Of a DNA stretch of 64,000 nucleotides, positions 44,631 through 56,868 are shown piece after piece. The notes under the pieces were generated by a model. That model searched no databases, was not told the origin of the DNA, and was given only the letters and a program-made list of their open reading frames with translations. The position numbers and the translations under genes were made by a program. The stretch is from Absidia repens (lineage: Eukaryota > Mucoromycota > Mucoromycetes > Mucorales > Cunninghamellaceae): contig MCGE01000009.1 in NCBI GenBank assembly GCA_002105175.1, positions 434,001 to 498,000 of the forward strand, in the 5' to 3' direction. Within the stretch, counting starts at the first letter, position 1. Every line of letters begins with the position of its first letter.

Positions 44631-47600
44631 ATGTTTCCAATAAGACAAGTCTCTGACGATCAACCAAAGGACTTGTCCTCTGTGGATGCTCCCTTTACTA
44701 TTCCAACTCCATCAAGGTCAGTGCCAAGAACCAAGTCTCATCAACAAAATACCTTTCACGCGCAATGGTCGCTTGACGATCTATTGGAACCTACCTACGT
44801 CGAATTTTTGTCTTCCATGGACGATTGGCTGGATCCTTATTCACTTTCCCCTCCTGAATCCTCATCATCGTCACAAAGGCATAAACGATCAACAACAGGC
44901 GCCCTTAGAACTGAAAGAGAATCGTTGACATCTGCGACTCCAGTAAAGCCAAGGTCAAGATCACTCCGTAATGCAGCAACATCGACAACAGTAGCAACAA
45001 ATTCTCAAGCTGAAAACACTTACTCTGCACGGCTTAGTTCTTATCAAAAACCATCAACAACAAAGCGTACCCAGTCTCAGGCACCACGTGCCAAGTCTCG
45101 CATATTGAAATCACCTCCGCCTCCTCCTGAATCGGATCAACCACCACCACCAAGTTTGCCCAATGTCGACATCCAGCAGATCAAAGATGAGCTCTCAGCC
45201 TCAGTCTCTATCAATCATCATTACGCTTTCGGTGACCATGTTTACGATGAAATCAATCCACCCATGCAACAGTCATCACCTCGACGATCACGACATCACC
45301 ATCATCAACGACATGCATCATCCTCTGCAACATCGAAAGAAACGACGTTTGTTATCAATAATGTCAAACGAAGACTCAGTCTCAAAGATCGCGTTACCAC
45401 CCAAGATCATCAGATGGCATCAATTTATCCACAAAACACACTATCTTCACCTTCAGCAACAAGTACAGTTCTGTCGGAAGCGCGGAAATCACGATCTTAC
45501 TCACGGACTTTGCTAGCAGACTATCAAGGCACGCCCTCTTCTTCAGCGACTCGGCGACGATCTGTGTATTCTCCTCCCCCTGCACTTCGCTCCTCCACTA
45601 GCTACACCAAACATCATTCGAAAAGGGGAGAAGTCGACTGGACAACAAGCGATGATGACGACGGCAGCGGCGGCGATGGTAGACTATCGGATACAAGCAT
45701 ATCTTCAGCAATGGGCCAAGATCAATATCGTGACAATTTTATTCCTCCTGTTCCACCAGTGCCAAAACATCATTCCATACCAACAAACAGTAACACAAGT
45801 TCGTTTATCAGCGTCACCACAACCACCACTAGCACGACGGACGACGATGATATACCTTCTTCAATTTTGGATCCGTATCGTGATACTTTTGACTCATTGA
45901 ATCAAGATGCTCAAAGACCTTTGAAATTTGGAACAGATCATCAATCATGGGCAGATACCACGACGCTTCCCGATCCCGTTGGCGATGGAATGGAATCACG
46001 CCGGCAACGCTCCTCTCGTGATAACAACGAACTTGTGGATCAGGATACTCAACATTATTATCCGAACACACCGTCCTCTACAGCAAGCAAAAAAGGTTGT
46101 CGCAAGATGTCACCAAAAACAATATCTCACCGAAGGACAGAAGACGGGAGGAAAGTGGTGAATCGGAAACGAGGAAGGGTAAGCTTATATAGCAGAAAAA
46201 AAAAAAAAAAAAGAGAAATCGCTTTAATTATTCTTCTTCTTCTCATAGACACTCCCTGGAAGTTTGGCTACACCACCGCCCATACCATCCATGCCATTGC
46301 CACCTATGAAACTTGAACCAATCTCTGCGGGTGTCATGCGACCGCCACATCCACAGTCATCAAACCCAGCATCACCTCGAAAATCCTCACCGATCTTTGT
46401 ACATACACCAACTAGACCCTGGACCCCCAGTGAAGACAACAGAATCTCGACCAATTCATCAAGGCGCAACTCCAAACCATCGATTACAATGACTGGATCC
46501 CGTAGCACGACAACAATAACAGCAGAAGAGCGACAGTCATCAAAATCATCATCATTATTACCAAAGATGAGGCATTCCCGATCAACCGGTAATAGTGGAA
46601 AAGCATTATCAGCATTAGCATCATTATCACCTCCCTCCATCTCCTTCCCGACTCAGCTACTAAAACGGAAACTGTCATCAAGGAATGCAAAAAACAAGCC
46701 GAATGAAAGTGTGCCAGAGCTACCAACTGCGGTCACCAGCTATGATTTTATGATCGAGCCACCCAAGTCTTCATCAACAACACCAATGAGATTGAGCCGG
46801 ACCACCTCACTCTATTCAAGCGGCAACAACAAAAAGACTGAACAAACTAATACAACAAATGTGGAAGGTAATTTGAAAATAAGAGAACATTATTAAATAC
46901 ATGTGTCTTGACACTAATTTTTTTCTTTCTTTTTGTGAGATTAGATCGGCCACAAGCAATCAATGCGCAAGATAAGTCCCATCCCCCTTCTGCTACGGAC
47001 TCCACTACTAGCACCTTGCAATTACAGTACCCAAATATGTCTACAACCTCTCAACCATCCTCGTCGGCGAACGCCAAGAATACTCATGAACAGCAATCAA
47101 CAAAATCGACCTTACATCATTCACGCTCAGTACGAACCCCGAAGAGTCCTCAAACAGCACTGAAATGTTACTATCAATATCTCTCACAGTATGAACGGAC
47201 GGAAATCCTGGATTTTAAGCATATTTATTTTATTGGACCGCATGCGAAGAAACACCAAGGAACTACTACAACACGGGATCATCACCATCACCGGCAACAA
47301 CAACAACAGCAGCAGCAGCAGCGGCAAGGGCAGCAACAATCGACACCAGCAGAGGTTCCTGTCTATAACAGTGGTTACGATGATGAAAATGGGGATTACA
47401 AGATTATACGGCAAGACCATCTGATGTATCGTTACGAAATTGTGCAAGTTTTGGGTCAAGGCTCCTTTGGCCAAGTTGTCCGGTGCGTTGACTATAAAAC
47501 AGGTGATACGGTGGCCATCAAGCTGATCCGCAACAAACAAAGGTTCCAGGCTCAAGCATTGACTGAAATCAAGATTTTGCGCCAATTGGTGGAGTGGGAC

Positions 47601-49041
47601 CCCGAGGACAAGCATCACAACATTCGCATGGTGGATTATTTTTATTTTAGACATCATCTTTGTATTGTCTTTGAATGCATGAGCATGAATCTCTATGAAT
47701 TTATCAAGAAAAACAACTTCCAAGGATTTAGTTTGGGTTTGATCAGAACGTGAGTATTTAAGGGGGGAAGGGGCCGGTGTCAAATAGGATACTCATCTTC
47801 TTATTAAATATTTTTTTGTTTTGTTTATTTGTTTTAGGTTCACTGTACAAATGCTTCGTTCTCTTGTCCTTCTTTCCAAGCACCAGGTGATCCATTGTGA
47901 TTTAAAGCCAGAGGTATAAAAAAACAGGGGAGAGGAAGGATGAAAGTTTACTCTTTTTTTTTTTTTTTCTAGAACATATTACTCAAGGATCCTAGGAAAA
48001 ATACCATCAAGGTGATTGATTTTGGCAGTAGTTGTTTAGAATCGGAGCGGGGTAAAAAAATAATAATTATCAAAGGATGCACAATGCGGGGAACCGGCTC
48101 ATTGACATGTTTTACAAATTTGTTTAGTGTACACCTATATTCAAAGTCGATTTTATCGGTCACCAGAAGTGATTTTAGGTAAGAGAACAATATGCCCATG
48201 AAATAATAAAAAATGTAGTTTGATTCACCACTTTATTTTCTCTTTTTTTTTTTGGTGCGTGTAAATCCATCTAGGTATATCTTACAATATGGCCATTGAT
48301 ATGTGGAGTGTTGGGTGTATATTGGCTGAGTTACACACCGGTAAATAGAAAGAAAAGGGGGGGGGTGCTGGAGGAAGTGAAAACTAATGTCGTTCCCTTT
48401 TTTTTTTGTGCGTGTGTGTTAGGCATACCACTCTTCCCTGGTGAAAGTGAACAAGAACAACTGGGATGCATTATGGAAGTGTTAGGATTACCAGATCGTT
48501 ATATGATAGATCAAAGCTCACGGAAAAAGTTATTTTTTGGTAAGCTCAACCCCCGCCCCCGATGATAGATAGACTATTTTTGTCATCAACTGTTTCTGTA
48601 TTTTTTTTTTTCAATACGTAATAGATCTACAAGGCAATGCTCGGTCGGTAATGAACTCAAAAGGAAAACGTCGACAACCAGGAACGAGGCCATTGGCACA
48701 TGCACTCCGAAGCAATGATCTCATATTTTTGGATTTTGTTCAAGGGTGTCTTCAGTGGGATCCAGCCAATCGTATGACGCCTATGGAAGCAATGAAACAT
48801 GATTGGATTCAACAGCGTACAAGTCATACCACCCCATGCCAAAGGTATTAAAAGCAATTAGCGTGCAAAGCATATATGTTCATGATACTTTTTATTTTTA
48901 TTTAGCAACAGTACCACCAACTATCAGAAATTAGACGAATTCAAAAACTTACGACAGCAACCCCGTATCCATCCACCGAAAACTCCAAAAATGACTGCCA
49001 CTGCGTATATTCAATCATTTAGAAAACACTCCATAGGATAG
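44631..49041 (+). CDS. DYRK-family dual-specificity protein kinase (class 2/Pom1-like)
   Basis: Large kinase, ten exons: 44631-46178, 46249-46867, 46945-47749, 47838-47913, 47973-48051, 48128-48178, 48275-48340, 48423-48539, 48625-48844 and 48906-49041; 1238 residues. The first ~850 residues are Ser/Pro/Thr-rich and probably disordered, with basic segments. Before the kinase domain come a DYRK homology region ([26 protein letters not shown]) and a poly-Gln tract. Kinase motifs: [44 protein letters not shown] and [17 protein letters not shown], with the YxY activation-loop tyrosine that DYRKs autophosphorylate. The layout fits class 2 DYRKs (DYRK2/4, fission yeast Pom1), which act in cell polarity and growth control. 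It is much longer than typical DYRK2 because of the N-terminal tail. Confidence 0.92.
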
Positions 49042-50544
49042 ATGAATCAATTTCCCCATAGCATATATTACTACATATATATATATATATCCCCCTTTTT
49101 TCGCATATCCCTCCTCATTATTTACATGTTGTTTTTGTTGTTTGAAATAAAGTAATGTTTATATGGTGTGCGGAATCCGGAGCCGAGCCATAATAAACGA
49201 TTTTATTCTTTTCCGTTTTAATCCGTCCCCATCTTTTTATTTTTACATACCTGACTATCTCCAAACTTGATTATTGTTTTGTTTTGTTATTGATATTGGC
49301 ACTGTTGTATGTGTGCGTGTGTGTGCACGTATGAGTGTGTTAGGTGTATATGTATGAAAGTGTGTGGGAGTATGTCTTTTTTTACCATTAGACTAAAATA
49401 CCTCGGTTAAAAGCATGTCACAATGATTGATGTTGATCACTTGCATGGTCATCATTCTCTATGGCGATTCATGCGACACTCGCTTTTCTACCGTAACCAT
49501 TACAATACTGTCAATCTCAGGACAGTCGGGATTTTATATGTTTTATATGATGTCTATTATGTCTATATAGTATATATCCTGTATATATATGACAGCAGGT
49601 ACACTTTACCTACATTAAATACAATAAAGAAGAGCCGATAATAATCAACCATAAATATTTAGCAATATTTTGGTGGGGGACTTCCGTTCTCATGATAATC
49701 TTTGTACCTCCAATCCACTTTTATGGATCAAGGCCACATGGTTGCAATTTTTTTCGTGTCATCTTTTCCCTCCATCTTTATTTGTCTTTTTCTCCAAAAA
49801 AAAAGGACTTGTTGTATAAAATTGATAAACAATGTATTGAACTATTTTTATTTATTTGCTAAACATATTTACTGTTAACAGAAGAAAATCTCGCTATTCA
49901 GGAATGATTGAAGGGTTGGTATTTTTTTGGGTAGTGAGCTGGGTTTGAATACAGTGAATCAATCCGGTAAAAACTGTGAAGTGCACAGACAGTAACAATG
50001 TTGGAGAGAAAATCAAAAGAGAATTCATTTCGTATTTGGTTACAACATGGAAAGAATAGAAGAAAAAATATAAAAATATAAAATCGACATGTAGTAGTGA
50101 AATGGGTGAAGATTGAATCTGTATCATGGGGTATCATGTACTACAAGCTTGTTTATGATATGATCCAAACCTGTTTGTTTTTCACAGGGGAGAAAACATG
50201 ATTAGTGTTTATAAATGACATAATGTAATGGAAGTACTATTTGTTGTTGTTGTTTTTTTAAACTTGTAAATGCAGTGGATTCAGAAGATATCTTTTTTTT
50301 TTGTCGGATGAATGCCATTATTCCGTCGTGACGGAAGTATTCAAATTCAGCTAAAGTAGGACAAAAAATCTTATACTCGGAACTTGATGTCCCGCCCTTT
50401 TTGATTTGAGTTCGTCTTTCTCGTAGTTCCCTTTTTTTCGCCTCTTCCTTTTTTTTTTTTTTTTTTTTTCACTCTATCCACATTTCACATCTTTCACTTT
50501 CATTTACTGCCTTGCACTCTCACATCTCCCCTTTTCTTCTCAAT
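49042..50544. other. Spacer between DYRK and Zn2Cys6 genes
   Basis: About 1.5 kb, AT-rich, with a (TA)n run near 49075-49090 and GT-rich stretch near 49307-49370. The last 150 bases are a CT-rich leader. No gene or repeat copy recognised. Confidence 0.45.
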
Positions 50545-51987
50545 ATGTCTCCATCCTCTTTACCAAAAACCTCACCAAACAACAAACATCCATCCGTAGA
50601 CCGTCATTCGACCATACGTGCCTGTGAACCTTGCCGACGACGTAAAAGATCGTGCAATGGACAAAAACCTTGCTCACTGTGTACAACTGAAGCCAACGAT
50701 TGCGTTTACAGTGTGGTTTCGGATCATCCACGAGGTGTCTTTACCACCAATACGGCACGACGTCTTAGCTCGGGGTCAGCTTGTGAAACTTGCCGTCGAC
50801 GGAAAACCAAATGTGACGGAAGCAATCCTTGTGCTTTTTGCGCTGCCAACAATCTCACTTGTATTAATAATGCTGAACGTAGGAAACGGGTCAGTATATC
50901 CACCAACTCCTCTTTGTTATCCACTTCTCCTGCATCACCATCATCATTATCAACCATATCATCATTATCATCCACTACCCCCTCCAATACCAACTCCTCT
51001 TTGGTCGCTGATCACCAGACAATGGATCGCATTGAAGATCGACTTCGGCGTATTGAACAACTCATGACTGTATTCACTCCAAGTCCTCTCTCTCAAACTA
51101 CCACCTTTTATCCCGAAGAAGCTGCAAGACGTCGTCGTCGATCCACTTATCGAAGTATACCACCATCATCAGCACATTTTATCCGCCAACAGCGTCATTC
51201 AATACAGGGCATTGCCGTGGAAAAGGAACAAATTGAATTGCAACTGGCTAGAAGAGGTAAGTGCCTTATATAAATAGATATTATACCGTTTTGATGTTTT
51301 CTCATCCTATTTTTATTTCTTACAGCCATTTCATCCTCTCCACCTTCGTGTTCCTCGTCTTCCTCTTCGTCTTCCGCCTCTTCCTCGTCGTCCCCCTCCT
51401 CCTCAGATGCAGGGGCTTATATCACTCCTCCCAATAGTGGCGGGAAAAAACGACCCTTAGCGAACATGCAGTATTATCAAAAGCAACCACTCTCTTCGGT
51501 GTCTCCTCCATTATCACCGGAACCGACTTCCAATGCGATGATTCGACAGTCTTCCTTATCCAATAACCCTCCCTTAACTTCATCGATGCTCAATTTGACG
51601 CTTTCTCCCTCGTCTTCCACTTCGTCTCATACATCATCCTTCCCTCCTCAATCTTCATTGTCGACACCTCTTTCCGATGATAACAACAATCCGTCGGCGG
51701 GCGTATCCGCACCATTGGATCAACGCATGCCAAGTCTTATGGGTAAGTCATGCTCCACTATTTTTTTTTGGGGGGGGACAAAGAGTGGAATTACTGGTTT
51801 ATTGATATTGACAATCTTTTATTTGTTTTTATTTTTGATATTAGATCAACTATCAAAAAGAACTTTCGGAACCAATCCATCGGATTACTTGGTGCAGAAT
51901 TCGTATCCTATTTATCCTCTTAGTATTTCCCCATCAGCACATCAGCCCCCTTCTACTACTTGCACGGAAACACCGTTCTCACATTGA
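50545..51987 (+). CDS. Zn(II)2Cys6 transcription factor with two tandem zinc clusters
   Basis: Fungal-type regulator. Three exons: 50545-51256, 51326-51742 and 51845-51987; 423 residues. Two complete zinc clusters sit close together near the N-terminus. The first, near residues 30-60, is CEPCRRRKRSCNGQKPCSLC plus a final Cys in TTEANDC. The second, near residues 86-115, is CETCRRRKTKCDGSNPCAFC plus a final Cys in AANNLTC. They are joined by about 25 residues ending in a basic RRLSSGSA segment. After that come Ser/Thr/Pro-rich stretches, a short coiled-coil-like region (DRIEDRLRRIEQLMTVF) typical of Gal4-type dimerisation, and low-complexity tails. No fungal-specific middle homology domain was recognised. 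Each cluster normally binds a CGG half-site. Confidence 0.87.
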
Positions 51988-52303
51988 ATCACCTCCCCCT
52001 CTCCCCCATTCCCCTACCTTACTACCTATTTTATCATTTACTATTTATTTTATTTATTCGTCTATCTATAATTTACTACTTTTTTTTTCTCTTCATTTTG
52101 TTATCATTATTTGTTTTACTTGCTGATACATATACACAAAATAAAAATATACATTATACTCTTCCATTAATGTGTAGTCTGCTTATGGCCAGGAAATGGG
52201 CGGTGTTTGAAGTGATTCTCGATTTTAGCTGCAGTGATGATTTTTTTTGTTGTTCCTTCCCTTCTTCATTGCCTCTCCCTTTTATACCTCTTTTTTCCTT
52301 ATC
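51988..52303. other. Spacer before the RNA ligase gene
   Basis: About 315 bases of T-rich sequence: 3' flank of the zinc cluster gene and leader of the ligase gene. No gene seen. Confidence 0.45.
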
Positions 52304-53611
52304 ATGGATGTCCTAGACTTCAATTTAGAATGGGAAGAACAAGATCATCAAGTAATTGAAGCTCTGTATACTCTACAGCAAGAAAAGCCTAAAGAACTGC
52401 GGCACAAAGGTTTCCAAGTAAATGGATCAGAATGGATCAGCTGGACGATGCGTGATCATCTTTACAAGAAATACCGGTACCCTACACAAGCTCGTGGTCT
52501 ATTTACAATGCGCCAAGCCGATGGTCGACATGTAGTCAAGGTCCGTGGCTATGACAAGTTTTTCAATATCAATGAAACCGAAGTGACTCAGGTATGACCG
52601 TAGTCCGAATGACATCAAAACGACACTTCTTTATTGACTCTCTTTTTATTTTATTTTTTATTTACATAGTGGCATGTCTTGGAAAAAGAAACCCATGGAC
52701 CTTACGACATTACTGCCAAAGAAAACGGATGTATTATCTTTATCGCTGCAGCATCATCGACCGATCTCATCGCGACATCCAAGCATACGATTCCTGAACC
52801 CAAAGACAGTCAGTCAAGCCATGGCGGGATGGGGTACCGCTGGTTACTGCAACACTTGGCGTCCGTGAACTGCGCTCCTGAATCCCTGGCGGCTTGGCTA
52901 CACCACCACCGCGTGACCTTGGTGGCGGAACTCTGTGATGATGACTTTGAAGAACATGTGGTCCCTTACCGCACCGACCGTGGCCTCTATTTGCATGGCA
53001 TCAATTTCAACACAACCACATTACGGACGTGGCCGATCCAGCAAGTCCACCAAGTGGCCAAACAGTTTGGGTTTCGGACGGTGGCAACAAGACCCATACC
53101 AGATTTACCCAGTGTGCGACGCTTGGCCAATACAATTCAACAAAACACAACAGGCGTCTTGACATGGATGGACGAAGAGGAGGCTCGTGAATCTGAAGGC
53201 ATTGTCATTCGTTGCCGCCGCCGTCGTCAACAACAACAACACGACGAGGACTTTTTCTTCAAGGTAAAAAACGATACGTATTTGGTCTACCGGGAATACA
53301 GGGAAGTCACCAAGGCTTTAGTGGAGGTAGTGACAGATGATACCAACAACGATCGGCCACGGGTGATATTCAAGACGGCTGGTGGTGCTGGTGCTGGCAA
53401 AAAACCCAAAATTCGGTTTGAAAAGACTTTATACTATGTTCCTTGGCTACGGGCACGGGTTTTGGATCATCCGGAATGGTTCTACCAGTATGCAAGTAAC
53501 AAAGGTGTTGTAGCAGTACGGCAAGCTTTTGAAAAGGATTGGCATGATGGCAAATTGGTGGAATTGGATGTAGACAATTTAGATAGTTTAGTAGAAAGGG
53601 ATTCTAGATAG
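52304..53611 (+). CDS. Monofunctional tRNA-splicing RNA ligase (Trl1 ligase domain only)
   Basis: ATP-dependent RNA ligase that seals tRNA exons after intron removal. Two exons: 52304-52591 and 52670-53611; 409 residues. The nucleotidyltransferase core is clear: RGLFTMRQADGRHVVKVRGY, KFFNINETEVTQ-WHVLEKE, then TAKENGCIIFIAAA with the adenylated Lys in KENG, TSKHTIPEP, VTLVAELCDDDFEEHVVPY and GLYLHGINFNTTTLRTWP. The C-terminal subdomain has FEKTLYYVPWLRARVLDHPE. The protein ends about where the ligase domain of yeast Trl1 (first ~390 of 827 residues) ends; the kinase and cyclic phosphodiesterase end-healing domains are absent, and none is encoded immediately downstream (the next 2.3 kb is repeat and spacer). 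A separate monofunctional ligase has been reported for Mucorales, consistent with this. Confidence 0.92.
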
Positions 53612-54269
53612 TAGTAGTACTCACATTGTATAGTTTATTTAGCCAGTTAGTTAGTAGATCAGATGGAAGATGTACAATAAAATTATTTTGCCTTTTTATA
53701 CATATATATATATGAACTAGCCTCCCGTGTTGCATTGCTGATGCGAGTCCCAACTCTGGGTGCTGAGTGCACCGTCGACCACAGTGAATGATCTTAACAA
53801 AAATCACTCTGGAATCATTTGAAAAGGAATTTACTCCGTTTTTGTAGCTGTAGATTATGTTGATATCCATTAACCCCTCCCTTTTTTTTTTTTTTTTTTT
53901 TTTGTTGAATAAAATTCATTCTCTTTGTATCACTCATTTTGCCTTTGCTTTGTTTTGACTTTGTTTTGTCTTTGTTTGTCATTGTTTTATACGTCTGTAC
54001 ATGTATATTTGGTGAAAGTCGAAAAAATCTCACCCTGGAAAAGGTTCTGGAACCTGTTGCATAATTCATATCCCATTTGATTGTTAAAAAGATATATTTA
54101 AGAAAACAGTACTATATTTTAATTTCTAATTATCCACTATCTCTTCGAAGGCATATTGAAGCATGCTCATAAGGAGCATCAATTGATGAAATGAGACTGG
54201 TTGTTCAGAAATTCTCCTTGAAGCATCAGCGAAATCATCTTCGTATTTGACATAACATATCATTCATAT
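53612..54269. other. 3' flank of the RNA ligase gene
   Basis: AT-rich, with a (TA)n stretch near 53702-53713 and a T run near 53881-53903. AATAAAATTATT near 53676 is a plausible polyadenylation signal. No gene recognised. Confidence 0.45.
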
Positions 54270-54965
54270 TTTATTGTACACCAAAAACGAGAGCGGGGTG
54301 ATTGCTCAATATTCTATGAGTCTGGTATATCATAGCAGTATGCAACGATGGCTAATTGAATGGATATTGAAGGATAAGTATAAACTACAAGGTCAACAGC
54401 AATCAAATGGAACTGAAATGAGATTAATATGGAATATAATCAGTATTAATCTAAAGGGACAGTTGTGAGAAGGGCTCTAACAAACTGTACAATCCATGAG
54501 CAAGATTGTAATGGAACATTTTTTATTGAAGCATAATAATTGTTCACGCTAATGTAAACGGGCGATGGTAAAGTGATCTCTTGCACACGATATGATAAAG
54601 ACTAATGGGACATTTTCATTTAAAGCAAGTAAAAAGAAACATATTTTATTCAAATGAGATACAAACTATGAGCAAACTAATACTGAATTAAGCTATTGAA
54701 GGCATCAAAAACTTTACTCAATGGTGGTCCCAAATCCTGAATCCAAAATGAAAGGGTTTCTCCATGCATGTTGTAATCCCTGAGTTGGAAACCCTTCTAA
54801 ACTAGTACTGACACTAATCTAAGTCCATCACAGCCTCAAAAAAGTTGAATAGTGAAGGAAGAAAGAAAGAAAGAAAAGAAAAAAAAAAGGAGAGCAAAAA
54901 AAAAAAAAAAAATGCCAGTGAAAAAAAAAAAAAAAACAACCACGTGGACGGGATTTAAAATATAC
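54270..54965 (-). repeat. Dispersed repeat copy R6 (minus orientation)
   Basis: On the + strand the blocks ACTAATGGGACATTTTC, ACATATTTTATTCAAATGAG (54640), ATCCAAAATGAAAGGGTTTC, CCCTGAGTTGGAAACCCTTC, ACACTAATCTAAGTCCATCA and CACGTGGACGGGATTTAAAA (54941-54960) appear in the same order as in R1 and R5. A-rich tracts replace the T-rich tract seen in plus copies. Lies between convergent RNA ligase (+) and VTI1 (-). The left edge is uncertain. Confidence 0.7.
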
Positions 54966-55894
54966 TTTTTTTTTGAAAGGAGGATCATTTCTTTAGTAAC
55001 TGTCACTATTCAGCATAGGCAGCATGTTGGTTCTCTTCTCATCACGCAGCTGTGACAATTGCCTTTGCACCCTGCAGGCTTTTTAGAAAATTATGCCACA
55101 CACCGTATAATAGCTTTCTCCTTTGTTATACAATATAGTACTGTACAGTGGAATAGCCAGTCACTTGCTGTAGAAATTACTTACTCTCTTAGTTTATCTT
55201 ACGTAATGCTACTGTAAAATAAAACAATCTTTATCGTAAATGTCTTGAATAAAATTCTTTCAATAGTTTATAGGGTAACACACAGTGCTTTTAGGTGATA
55301 TAAAAGATTCCTCTCCAAAAATATTTTGGTACACCGGCCTATGAAACCTTCTTACTTTTAGGTCGAGGGTCCTATACCCGCCAAAGTTAAGTTCTTCCAA
55401 ATAAAAAGTCATGAACAATATATCAAATACAGTATGAGAGAGTAAATTTGCGCACAAAAAGATCAGTTTCATTGATGAAAACAAAAAATATCATCTTTCT
55501 TTGGTTGCAGACTTAGTTCCATCCGTCATAATTTGCATGATTTAATGTTTGATGTGATGTAAAGCCAACGAATATGGTAGTTTCAAAGAGCGTTTTCAAG
55601 GCCATCGATAGAACTGTGACGATTTAAGTATTGAAGATTACAAAATGACAGTCGATTACACCACATTCTCCATTAAAGAAAAAAATTTAATCTATCTCAG
55701 TGCACCGTACCGCCAGTACCTATGATCTATCTATTTAAAAACCGCCCGATCGATTCAAACATATTCCCCTGTCCTGTTCCATCACATAATACAAAACAAA
55801 GTTCATCATCTACATTCCTTTGGTATCAATACGATAATGGTAATACTTTATTGATCAATAGACAAATAAATATTCATACAACTCAAACTAACTA
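54966..55894. other. 3' flank of VTI1
   Basis: AT-rich, including AATAAAATTC near 55246. No gene recognised; the short open frames here lack motifs. Confidence 0.4.
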
Positions 55895-56868
55895 TCAAAA
55901 CAATTTGCTCCATATAGTCAATACTATCAAAGCAACTAAAACTAGTATAATGACTCCAATAATCACTTTATTTGTGGTCATACTAATAATCAAATATAAA
56001 AGAGAAAGTGAGTATATGATGTATTAAATGTTTAGGGATAGTTTGACTTACCGGCGTGCCATGATTTTTAAAGTTCGAGAAGATTTGTCAATATAAGAAT
56101 CGGCTTCACCCAATGTATCTCTTGTGCGTAATAAAGTTTCACGCTGACCCTTGAGTGTACTAAGGATATTGATGCCAACATTTTCGGTTTCCAAAGCCAA
56201 TCGATGACTAGCATCCAAACGACGACTGGATTCACCCAATCGATCGGTCCCATATAATAAACGCTGTCGTTGATCTATGGCCGAAGTATCAAAATCACGC
56301 TCTGTATCCATATTCAAAACAAGCTCATCCCGATCTTGATTCACTAATGGAGAAAATGAAGCTCGTCTCTACAAAAAAGACAAAGTATGAGCAGCTCCTT
56401 TTTTGTTTGTTTGTTGTTTTACACATAACTCACCAAGTCCCGTTTCATTTTTTCCCCTTCCATCTTCAGTAACCTGAGCCTTGCTTGTAACTTGACACGA
56501 GACGACGTCGGGACATCCAAGAGTTCCCTTTCCATTTGATCTATCTATGGAACGTCAAGCAATAAAAATAAAAAAGCTTAATGGCATTTCCCTCCCCCCC
56601 CCTTGAAACCAGTCCTTTATTTCATATACCTACAGTTTCGTTGGCTTGCACAAGTTTATGTTCCGCAATTTGAATGGCGGTTTTTTTTTTGTCTATAAAC
56701 CATTAAGTAAAGAGTTAGGACAGTATCATTTTAACCCAGTGCTGTTACTGGTTTACCGGCTGTAGGTGCTAGAGAGACGACCTCGACAGCTTTTTCAAAG
56801 TCAGATTTTAAAGCGTAAAAGTCCTGTTCATATCCGCTAAACTGATCTGCTCCATTAGTTGATGACAT
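55895..56868 (-). CDS. VTI1: v-SNARE Vti1 (Qb-SNARE)
   Basis: SNARE for Golgi, endosome and vacuole fusion. Five exons: 56757-56868, 56634-56692, 56434-56544, 56052-56368 and 55895-55982; 228 residues. The N-terminal three-helix part includes GYEQDFYALKSDFEKAV, then KTAIQIAEHKLVQANET, and DQMERELLDVPTSSRVKLQA. The SNARE motif spans DRLGESSRRLDASHRLALET to RTLKIMARR, with the zero-layer Gln in STLKGQRETLL. A tail anchor follows, encoded by the last exon: KVIIGVIILVLVALIVLTIW then SKLF. The last junction (CG|T) restores Arg before MTTNK. The exon 2 donor is taken as ACT|GTAGGT, because this keeps the frame. Confidence 0.94.
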
